Source of the DNA: Asparagopsis taxiformis
Taxonomy: Eukaryota > Rhodophyta > Florideophyceae > Bonnemaisoniales > Bonnemaisoniaceae
Reading direction: 5' to 3'
Length of the DNA: 64,000 bases
Assembly (NCBI GenBank): GCA_030407315.1
Contig: JALQPE010001970.1
Coordinates: forward strand, 62,001-126,000
Shown: positions 1 through 8,858 of the stretch, piece after piece
Layout: the number at the start of each line of letters is the position of its first letter
Numbering within the stretch: the first letter of the stretch is position 1
The notes under the pieces: generated by a model
Seen by the model: the letters and a program-made list of their open reading frames with translations, nothing else
Told to the model about the DNA's origin: nothing
Database searches by the model: none
Program-made: the position numbers and the translations under genes

Positions 1-2010
1 CTACTCCGTCGTCTGGGCGATAACGTCGCTCCGACCCTACGTAGAGGGTCAGCATTTACCGTACGTACGGATCACGAAGCCTTACGTTGGCTGATGACGT
101 TAACGGACGCGTCCGGACGACTACTACGATGGAGGCTACGCGTTGCCGAATTCGATTTCGAAGTCACGTACAGGCCTGGGCGCGTGCACCAGGTACCTGA
201 CGCTTTATCACGTGTGATATCTACGTATGACGACGGTCGACCCGTCGACGATGACGTACCATCGTACGGGGACACGGTCCTCGTGACGACTCGCAGTCGG
301 CGACAACCCACACGAAATGGGCAAGGACGAACGACGTCCGTACGTAAAAAGGCAACGAATGCCAGGGGTCACGACGACCCGTCGAACGAGACTCGTGATG
401 AACGAACATCGGCCACGACGGCTGGCCACGATGGCCTCGAGTTCAACCGCGACGCGACGCTCGATGACGTTCTCGACGAGGAACCGGATTTCCTCGACGA
501 ACAGCGCGCTGCCGAAGACGATTCGGCACGCGTGCCACCAGCTGACGTTCAGCTTCCCATTACGAGGGACGAGCTTATCGAAGCTCAACGCGAGGACGCG
601 TTCTGTCAAACGATACTGACACGACAGTCCGAGACGCAGGACGCTGCATTCTTCGAAGGCCACGATGGCTTACTCCGACGCCGGAACCCTCACGGTGAGG
701 AACGTACACAAATCGTTGTGCCGGCTTCGTTACGGCCGCGGCTGCTGGAGTTAACGCACCACCACGTCCTCGCTGGACATCCCGGGCAAACGCGTATGTA
801 CTATACCCTACGGAGGACGTACTACTGGCCCGCGATGGCCGCCGACATCCACGCAACGGTACGAAACTGCGTTGGATGTGCGAAGAACCGCGTGAAGCTT
901 CGCAAACGGACGAACCCGTTACGTTTATTTCCGGCTACGGAGCCGCTGCGAGACCTATGTATCGACATACTAGGTCCGCTTACGAAGACCACGCGTGGTA
1001 ACCGATTTATCCTCGTGATAACGGACCGCTTCACGAAGCTGACTAGAGTCGTACCTCTACGAAATATCGATTCCGCCAACGTGGCGAGCGCGTTCGTCAA
1101 CGCGTGGGTCTTCTCGTATGGACCCCCACGGACGCTCATAAGCGATAACGGAAAGCAGTTCGCTGCTAAGTTTTTCCAGCGCGTCTGCAACGAAATCGGC
1201 GTGACGAACGTCTTTACGTCGACGTACCACCCCCAAACGAACGGGCAGGTGGAGCGCTACAACAGGACGATCCTGGCGATGCTGCGCAATTACGTGAACG
1301 AAAACCAGAACGACTGGGATCGATACGCATCGGCGTTAACGTTTGCGTACAACACGCATGTGCATTCGAGCACGGGCACGACGCCCTTCGATTTGATTCT
1401 CACGAATCCACCGCCACCGTTGGCGCTACACACGTCGGTAACGAACCGCGAACTACCCGACGGGGGAGGGCGAGCCACTTACGTTCGTGAGCTCGCCACA
1501 ACGATGGACAATGCGTATCGAACGCTGAAGGCCGCGCAGGCACGTTATAAACGAAATTTCGACAAACGAGTCCGTGTCTCGAATCGAAACATCCGCGCGG
1601 GAGAATACGTATTCATCGACCCGACGGACGGGACCACGAAGGGCACGAAGCTCGGCAACCACGCGTTGGGACCGTTCCGCGTACTACGTAACGACGTACG
1701 AACGTTCGTCATCCAACGAGGAGACGTAGTTGAACGTGTCAACTCGGACCGCGTTGCGTACGCGCCAACGCCGGCGAACGCGCCCCCGCCGGAGCCATAC
1801 GATGCCACCGAGGCAGACCTCGACAAGAACCGCGACGGTCCAGCGTATGTAGTAGACGACCTACTCAACCACCGCGTGAACGAGGACGGAACGTTAGACT
1901 TCCTCGTGAAGTGGGTCGGGTATCGTAACCCTACGTGGGAACCCCGCCGGAACGTATCTGAAGAGAGCGTCTCTCGATACTTCGCACGCGTGCGACGAGC
2001 AACAACGTGA
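1..2010 (+). CDS. Ty3/gypsy chromovirus polyprotein, 3' part (RNase H end, integrase, chromodomain)
   Basis: The frame is already open at base 1 and ends at the TGA at 2008-2010, so this is the C-terminal part of a longer polyprotein. The first codons read the RNase H signature FTVRTDHEALRWLM. The integrase follows. Its zinc domain has paired His near 757-780 and Cys codons at 868 and 877. The catalytic triad is Asp 964-966, Asp 1144-1146 and Glu 1252-1254, giving the canonical 35-residue spacing between the second Asp and the Glu. The last 60 codons form a chromodomain (FLVKWVGYRNPTWEP), which in chromoviruses guides insertion to marked chromatin. The order RNase H, integrase, chromodomain places it in Ty3/gypsy. 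Codons are strongly enriched in NCG and CGN, unlike the receptor genes to the right. No internal stop or frameshift was seen in this part. Protease and reverse transcriptase lie outside the window. Confidence 0.93.
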   Translation, partial: LLRRLGDNVAPTLRRGSAFTVRTDHEALRWLMTLTDASGRLLRWRLRVAEFDFEVTYRPGRVHQVPDALSRVISTYDDGRPVDDDVPSYGDTVLVTTRSRRQPTRNGQGRTTSVRKKATNARGHDDPSNETRDERTSATTAGHDGLEFNRDATLDDVLDEEPDFLDEQRAAEDDSARVPPADVQLPITRDELIEAQREDAFCQTILTRQSETQDAAFFEGHDGLLRRRNPHGEERTQIVVPASLRPRLLELTHHHVLAGHPGQTRMYYTLRRTYYWPAMAADIHATVRNCVGCAKNRVKLRKRTNPLRLFPATEPLRDLCIDILGPLTKTTRGNRFILVITDRFTKLTRVVPLRNIDSANVASAFVNAWVFSYGPPRTLISDNGKQFAAKFFQRVCNEIGVTNVFTSTYHPQTNGQVERYNRTILAMLRNYVNENQNDWDRYASALTFAYNTHVHSSTGTTPFDLILTNPPPPLALHTSVTNRELPDGGGRATYVRELATTMDNAYRTLKAAQARYKRNFDKRVRVSNRNIRAGEYVFIDPTDGTTKGTKLGNHALGPFRVLRNDVRTFVIQRGDVVERVNSDRVAYAPTPANAPPPEPYDATEADLDKNRDGPAYVVDDLLNHRVNEDGTLDFLVKWVGYRNPTWEPRRNVSEESVSRYFARVRRATT

Positions 2011-5000
2011 AAGGCCACGACGGCCCCCGAAAACGCACACGAGCGTCGGGTTAAGCGCACGCGTGCGCGACGTTGCACGATGCAACAAACGAAGGCGACG
2101 AGCCGCACGAACGAGAAGCGAAGGCACAACGAGTGGCCGGGACGTCCACCCTTGCGTTGGGGGGGCGCGATGCGTGCTAGAGCCGTCGCTCTTTTCGTTT
2201 TCGACACCATACGTTGGTGGAGGCACGAGCGCCAACGAAAGATTGGACGACGAGTCCACGCGCGGACGATTCACACGATGTGAAGAGCCACGACTGGCTC
2301 GACAGTGTTGACCGCCCCACGGGCAAAGGTGACGACACCACGGGCCACGGACGGACAACACGTCAGATTTTTCGCGCGAAAAATTATACTTGGGCCAGCG
2401 GGCCATGGACGCACGGTACGAAAAATCGGGCCGATTACAGTGCGCTAATCCGGCCAAATCTCGGGACACGCGTGCCCCGAAAATTTCGTAATTTTGGCAT
2501 GTCACGTGAGCCATCGTACGTCCCCGTGGACAGCCGCTGACAACGAGTCGCATCGACCAACGAGGTCAACGCCAAACAGCTCGCGAGCTAACGGCAACGT
2601 GACGCCGGAAGGCGGAGAAACGACGTAGGACGGACGCGTCCCCAACGAAGATGGCAACGGCCTCATTACGAAACTCCACGCACGAAGCGGAACGAAGCTA
2701 TACGTTAGCCGACGAATTAGACCAACGGGTCTCAGCGCACGAAGCGCGCGAATAAAGCGTGCGAACGACGAGCCAACGAGGCCGCGACAACGGACGGCGA
2801 ACCGTATCGCCATCGTGTGGCACGACGCCGAACACGGTAGCCACGTACGGCAACCACGGAACGACACAACGGTGTCCTGCCACGCGGGCATAACGAATGA
2901 CACGCGAAAGCGAAAAGCCCGCCGGCTAGTCGAAACGCACGAGCAAACCCGAAAGGGGTTGACCACGTACGGTCACGAAGACGAAGACGCACACGTCCGC
3001 GTCATAACCGTAAAAGCTAACGAAGCTGCAACCTCGTACGCATTCGAAGGCGCACGCGCCACCGGCCACGTCGGCCAGGAGACGAGCGAGGTACGCGGAC
3101 GTCGCTAACGATAACGACGTACACTACGGGTCAAACGCACGAAACGAAATACGAATACGCGACGGCGTACAAGCTGGTAGCCAACGTAAACGGCACAGCT
3201 GAAGGCAACGTCTGCCGACGAACCTGGCTCACGTAACAGCCTCAAACGCCCGCGGGCGTGCGAAACGACTTCGTCAATCGCGTCCCCGTCGGGTTCGCAA
3301 GTCGAATAAACGAAATTACGCAACGGCGTAAAGGGCGAGCATTACGTATGCCCAGGTGCACGTCGCACCACATAACGAATGAGCTAACGAAACGCTCCTC
3401 GGACGCCGCGGCGAACGACGCCGCCCCGCGAAACGGACTAGCGCAACGATTGCGCCACCGGCTAACGTGAAGCCGCGGGAACGTGAAGCGCGACGGCGCT
3501 AACGGTGTTAACGGCTATACGAAAAGCCAAGCCCGCCGGCAAAGACGTTGTCTACGGAACCGCGACGCACCACGACGCACTGCCGCGTACACGCAACGGC
3601 GTGAAACGTCAAGCCAACTCACGCGCGAGTCGGCCTGACGCTTAGCGAATTTTCCGTCCAGCTCACCGGAGCGAATTAAAATTGGCACCGACGTGCTACG
3701 TGCCAGAGAGCTCGAATGCTCAACGGAATTCGACACCCGACGGGGTTATCCGCACGAGGAACGACGGCGGAAACGAATTCCGAGATAGTTACAAAATGAT
3801 AACGCCACTGGCCAACGTGAAGCCGCGGCAACGCGAAGCGCGACGGCGCTAATGACGTCAACGGCTATACGAAAAGCCAAGCCCGCCGGCCACCACGTCG
3901 TCAACGAAACCGCAACGTACTGCGACGAATTACTGCGTACACGCCACGGCGTAGAACGTCAAACCGACTCACACGCGCGTCGGTCTGACGTTCGACGAAA
4001 TTTTTCACCCAGCTCATCGGAGCAAAAATTAAAATTGGCACCGATGTGCTACGCGCTAAGGAGCTCGAATGCTCAACGAAATTCGACACCCGACGGGGTT
4101 ATCCGAACGAGAAACGACGGCGGAAACGATTCCTGAGTTAGTTACTAAATGATACGCGCGCCAACGGGCTCTAAGATCGAGGTTAACGTACCACTCGCAG
4201 TGAAAAGCCGCCGCTACGCGCCGCCGCTTTGCCGAATAATTGCGTGTGATACGAACCTGCCAACGGGCACGCGCCGCCGCGAACTCGAAGCACGGGCTAC
4301 GTAAGCCTTACGACACCCGACGGGGTAGACGCCACAACAAAAAAAATTGTGGGGAGGGGCTTAACGCTAACCCCTCCCCCGCTGCAGACGACCTGCCAAC
4401 ACGTATTACGAAGCTCAACGGAGCCATGCGATTACGCAAAGAAACAAACGAAGGTTTACGAAGCAGCTCGATGCTAAAAGCCTACGAGGCCTACGACTAA
4501 CCACGGAACGATGCCAACGGGCGGGCCGCGATGATTACGAAAGAGCCGGAGCGCACGCGCGCGCTCCGGCGCCGTGGCGATTCGATCAGCCAACCGGGCC
4601 GCGTACGTTTAAACGAGATTTTTCGGGACAACTGCCACGTCCGCAGTTGTACCCGAAAAGGCGCCACGGCCCCGTGTCTCAGGCGCGTCCTGAAGGGCCT
4701 CGCGTGGCCGGGACGTCCACGTGTGGGGGTGGGGCTGTGTAGTATACGTGGCAATTCCGAAATTGCAAATATTTACGTTTTTCCGCGGAATTCGAATCTC
4801 GGCGGACACGACCGGCGACAGCAATGCACGAACATTGCTGGCGCATGCGCGCGCGCAACCGGCACACGTGTGCAACGAACGTACTGGCAACGGCCAACGG
4901 ACCAACGGGTCCCTACGTGTGACCCACAAGGTCCTTTCCCATTCGGGGACGTTACGAACAGTGTTTACACTGTAAAGCGATGCCATCGTGGCCATATAGG

Positions 5001-5526
5001 TATTGGCATCGTGCCGGGAGGGAAAGGGGACAAGACAACGATCGAGCAACGGCTCTAGTCTACGACTGACTTCTACGTTTTACGTTTACGTTTTGCCTAA
5101 CGAGGCTTCGTCTCCGTCGAGCTGCGTACTCCCTACCCATCGCCGCACGTAAGGCTGATTGCGTGTAGTGCCTCCGGGCTTGGTTGAGAGCGCCTCCGGT
5201 GACGTACCACCTCGTTTGCTAACGTAATCCTCGCGTGGATTGTTGCGTCGTGACGCTCGTGTCTACTCGCTAACCACTCTACCTCCTACCGTTCTAACAT
5301 ACAGTCAAAACACCAGCGGGTGGACTGCTCGTTTCGTTTCGTAAGGACAGCGTGTCCGTAGCTCGTACCAGCTATCTAGAACTAACGTGGTTCCACACTA
5401 TCTCTACCGTTCTACCAAACATACAGTCAAAACACCAGCGGGTGGACTGTTCGTTTCGTTTCGTAAGGACAGCGTGTCCACTAGCTCGTACCAGCTACTA
5501 CGTCTAACGAACTAACGTTGTTCCAC
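2011..5526 (+). other. CpG-rich non-coding tail of the gypsy element
   Basis: About 3.5 kb following the polyprotein stop has the same CpG-rich, ACG/CGA-dominated composition as the upstream coding sequence. It carries no credible gene; its many short overlapping frames are explained by the low frequency of TAA and TAG in such DNA. It is best read as the 3' non-coding part, and probably LTR, of the element at 1-2010. LTR borders cannot be fixed because the 5' copy is outside the window. It contains a two-unit 350-bp repeat and a two-unit repeat of about 122 bp, listed separately. It ends abruptly at about 5527, where a different gypsy family begins. Confidence 0.6.
3461..4160 (+). repeat. Two-copy tandem repeat, 350-bp period
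   Basis: Unit 1 (3461-3810) and unit 2 (3811-4160) align along their whole length. AGCCGCGG starts at 3471 and again at 3821. Shared landmarks are CGGCTATACGAAAAGCCAAG, AAAATTGGCACCGA and CGACACCCGACGGGGTTATC. The units differ by scattered substitutions and small indels, so the duplication is not recent. Tandem blocks of this kind are common in long gypsy 3' regions; no function is visible. Confidence 0.85.
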
Positions 5527-5527
5527 A
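5290..5527 (+). repeat. Two-copy tandem repeat, about 122-bp period
   Basis: The segment containing ACATACAGTCAAAACACCAG occurs at 5297 and again at 5419, followed both times by GCGGGTGGACTG and TCGTTTCGTTTCGTAAGGAC and ending in GTTCCACA (about 5397 and 5527). The second unit has about 8 extra bases near its end. It probably lies in the LTR of the CpG-rich gypsy element. The second unit ends exactly where the next retroelement fragment starts. Confidence 0.8.
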
Positions 5528-7164
5528 TAATGGCAGACATAATGACACGATGGCTTGCTGGGTACCGGAAAAAGAAGATAACTTCACGAGTCACTGCGAT
5601 TAGAATGACACATAACATTGAAAATGACATTGTGCAATCACCGCTGTCAAAATCATTTATTTGGCCAAGTGCAGAAGCAATACTTGCGTCACAGCAGAAA
5701 CACATTGCAAATGCGCCTAAAGACAGTGAAAATCGCGAGCAAAAACCAATCATGATCATGAAGAAGATTTGGATACCGCAGCAAGATGTGGAACTACAGA
5801 TGAAATTACTAGTCCTCTCACATTGCGGATATAATGGTCACAGAGGAACAGAGTCTACTCTGAGCATTCTGTCTGAAAAATACTGGTAGGATACAATGCA
5901 GAACGATTGCAAGGTATTCGTTATGAGCTTCATACACTGCATCATGTCTACAACAGGACATCGAATACCACGTCCACTTGGTCACAATGAAATTGCGTCA
6001 CGACCCAATCACGTACTACACTTTGACTATTTGCACATGGGAAGAGGCATTGCAGGCAACAGATATGTTCTCATTCTACGAGATGGATTCTCAAGTTATA
6101 CGTGGTTGTGCATTGCAAAAATAGCAGATGCTGAGACTGTGACGAAAAATATAGCAAAATGGATTGAAACATTCTCGACGATGGAAGTATGGGTGTCAGA
6201 TCAGGGCAGTCACTTTAAGAACCTCGTCATGAATGCATTGGCTATGAAACATCACATAAGACATCATTTCACCGTGGCATATTCTCCGTGGAGCAATGGA
6301 GCAATAGAGAGATGCTGCAGAGAGGTGTTGCGAGCAACTACTGCTTTACTCTCAGAAATGAGATTAGCACCACAGGACTGGCCCGATATTATTCAAGTAA
6401 TACAAAAGGTGATCAATGAATCTCCTGTGGAACGTCTTTGAAAAAGAGCGGATGGAATCTATAGATCTCCGCTGGAGGTAATGACTGGAATAGTGCCTTC
6501 CAGATCGTGTCCAACATCCATCCTGAACCGTGGTAATCACATCAAGGCTATAACATTATCTGATTGTCAACGAATTACGAAGATTGATTGCTTGCAGACT
6601 GCACTAGCAGGAATGCACAAGACTATATCTAAAATGATGAGAGTAAATAGAGAAAGACACATCAGGTCACACAATAAGAGAACAAATATTGTGAAGCCAT
6701 CATTTAACATTGGAGACTTTGTTCTGGTCAGAAAGGCTCAGAATAAGGGGCAAAAATTGTCTTTCAGATGGCAAGGACCAAAACGAATAACCAAGGTTGT
6801 GAACAATCTGGTATATGAAGTAACCAGTTTGATTAGTAACCAAACAGAGACAGTACATGCCTCACGCATATGCATGTACAGAGCTGATATGGACTGTGTC
6901 AAACCTTCCAAGGAATTACTTTCTCATGCCGAACATACAGAGACGATGTATGAGGATGTAAAGTTCCTAAGAAGGGTACAAAAGAGTGGTAACAGCTACA
7001 AGGTGCTAGTAGAGTGGTAATGATTACCTGATACATTCGATTACACATGGGAACCCATTGGAAATTTATTCGAAGATGTTCCGGACATGCTTACCAAGTA
7101 CCTGAAGGATGAGAAAACCACAGTGGCAAAGAATGCCATTGCGTATATCAATAAGAGCAAATGA
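5527..7164 (+). pseudogene. 5'-truncated gypsy pol fragment (RNase H end, integrase, chromodomain-like tail), stop-riddled
   Basis: The translation follows the C-terminal third of the intact polyprotein at 24195-28853, starting at the MADIMTRW motif and finishing at the equivalent terminal Lys before TGA 7162-7164. The whole copy stays in one reading frame. It is broken only by stop codons: TAG 5887, TGA 6439, and adjacent TAA-TGA at 7018-7023. I found no frameshift. The integrase triad is still encoded: Asp 6025-6027, Asp 6199-6201 and Glu 6307-6309, with the same spacing as in the intact copy. Everything upstream (gag, protease, reverse transcriptase) is missing, and the left junction abuts the CpG-rich element. 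It cannot make a working polyprotein. Confidence 0.9.
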
Positions 7165-7172
7165 CTGTGAGA

Positions 7173-7201
7173 ATATTCTGTTAGATCGACTAACAGAATA
7201 T
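7173..7201 (+). repeat. Perfect hairpin, 12-bp arms and 5-nt loop
   Basis: ATATTCTGTTAG at 7173-7184 is followed by the loop ATCGA and then by the exact reverse complement at 7190-7201. It lies between the polyprotein stop and the presumed polypurine tract (GGGGCAG, 7202-7208). It could be an RNA fold in the element's 3' UTR. The corresponding stretch in the intact relative (24155-24194) shows no comparably perfect stem. Confidence 0.75.
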
Positions 7202-7460
7202 GGGGCAGTGTAGACATTTGCAGCTTAAAATACAAGCTTGGAAATAATTAGCAGTGAGATAATTTCAAAACTCACACTGCAAGCCGTGGAAAGACTCGCA
7301 CAGTTTAATGTGAGGGTGAGGATGACTGGATATTTATAACAGTCACACAGTGAGAATTCAGTGGTCTACAACCATTGAAGTTTATAACGGCATAGAAAAT
7401 AGGATATTATTTAGAGTAGAACAGCCTCGATGAGACATGAGGATCGAGGGGGACGACCTA
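7202..7460 (+). repeat. Polypurine tract and probable 3' LTR of the degraded gypsy copy
   Basis: ATGGGGCAG followed by TGTAGACATT matches in layout the intact relative, where ATGGGGCGG is followed by the LTR start TGTGGAGATT. The LTR therefore probably starts at 7209. Its body does not align closely with the intact LTR, and its right end is uncertain; I set it from the 250-bp length of the relative. The stretch after about 7440 has repeated CTACGATC and CGACGATCG words. Confidence 0.5.
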
Positions 7461-8858
7461 CTACGATCTACGACGATCGACGACGATCGAGAAGAGAGCA
7501 CACTGATCTCTAGATCAGGTGACGTCAGAGGCCGAGGTTCTAACCACTGCCTAAACAGTCTTCATAAAGACATTCAAGCACATTCCAAATTCCCTGGGCT
7601 CTAGCCCTGACATCGATTACATTTTGCAACCAAGTTGCCGCAAGTCTGAATTGTTAAAAGGTTACAAGCTGGCCCGATAGCTCGATTGGAGTACACACGT
7701 ACAATGATCGAGAGTGCGATCTGCGCAGGCGTCTTTGAAAATTTTGCAACGTTTGGATACCCCGGAAATCCGTACATGACTGCAGCGCCATGTGTGTTTT
7801 GGTTTGCATCCCTCTGTCGCACATTCTAGTCTGTCACATCGCCGCATGCACGCACGCGCTCAACAAAACGCTGCCGCTGCCGTCTTTCGCCCACTCTCAC
7901 TATCACCTCTATCCCTTCGTCCCGTTCGCCTACCAGCTACCAGACTCGCATCGCATGCTTCATCGCCATCAGGGTCGGTATTGCGCATGCCTCTGTTGAT
8001 GCATACGAGTGCTGGAGTGGGCGACAGTTGGCAGTATTTCATTGCACACGACCAGTGCGGGATGTGTGACGTGACGTGGACGACACGTGTGGAAATGAAA
8101 TATGTAGTCGGCCACGGCGCCTTTTCCACCCGCGCATCCTCCGTACCGGAGGCTCCGGTTTGGTTTGCGCTGTGCTGGTTTACAGCACGAGTGACACTGC
8201 AGCCCGAAAGTGTCGTAGCGTCGGTAACTTGAGAAGAGTGTACTGGGCGCGATTTTGGTGCGTCCAGGGCAGAAAAACACTATGACACAATAATAGTTGC
8301 CTCAGTGTATCCGATGCTGTGCATCCGGGTGTACAAAGTGGCCAATGGTGATACAGTATTTCGGCTGTATACGCAGCTTATTCCGACCCATGGACGAACC
8401 CATTCCCAGTTGCCCACTCTCTCATACAGTACACTTGTCCATTCCATCATTCCCCACATTTCCATTCATGACACACTTACACCGACGTGCCGTTCTGCCA
8501 GCAATGCGCCATTTCAACACTGTGGGATCGCATCGCACCAACGTCTCAGGTCGATCATTGTCAACACACTCCCCATGCAGACTCTGCGTTCCCAAGCCGC
8601 CAGCCCGTCTCTATCCACCCCACGTCTTAGCAACAATTCCTCCACCCAACTGCCACGCATTGCACCAACGTGCCCCGACCCATTCACCGTCCAAATTTCG
8701 ACTCTTCGACTCTACCATCCGCGCACCGCACTCCGCCCAGCGCTACTGCTTCTACTCCACTCTTCCCGTCCGTCTTTTCCATCCGCTCCATCCATCCACC
8801 ATCCCAATCCACAACTGACCCTCTTCCTCACCTGTTATCTCCACACACTTGTCTAGCC
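7461..8858. other. 5' flank of receptor gene A
   Basis: No gene could be supported. Parts recur upstream of other copies: 8030-8065 (GGCAGTATTTCATTGCA) and 8336-8385 resemble 40465-40555 upstream of gene D. The stretch from about 8470 to the start codon resembles the 5' flanks of C (from 33457) and D (from about 40660). The last 180 bases before the ATG are rich in CT, Pro and Ser codons and stay open in frame, but similarity to the copy B start favours the ATG at 8859. Confidence 0.6.

Noticed and set aside
2011..5060. Frames up to 220 codons in the CpG-rich tail
   Set aside because: Overlapping frames on both strands with Arg/Thr/Ala-rich composition arise because stops are rare in CpG-rich DNA.
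3461..5527. CRISPR array
   Set aside because: The repeats are two-copy tandem blocks of 350 and about 122 bp without unique spacers, in eukaryotic retroelement DNA.
5887..7023. Stop-codon recoding in the second gypsy copy, because the frame is otherwise continuous
   Set aside because: All three stop codons are used, the intact relative has ordinary sense codons at the comparable places, and the 5' half of the element is missing. Plain decay is simpler.
8670..8858. In-frame N-terminal extension of gene A (and the like before gene C, 33427-33843)
   Set aside because: The stretch is the CT-rich leader that also precedes B and D, where it is not in one frame. In C it runs into an LTR fragment. 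The ATG giving MGNCC aligns with the B start and fits a known lipid motif.
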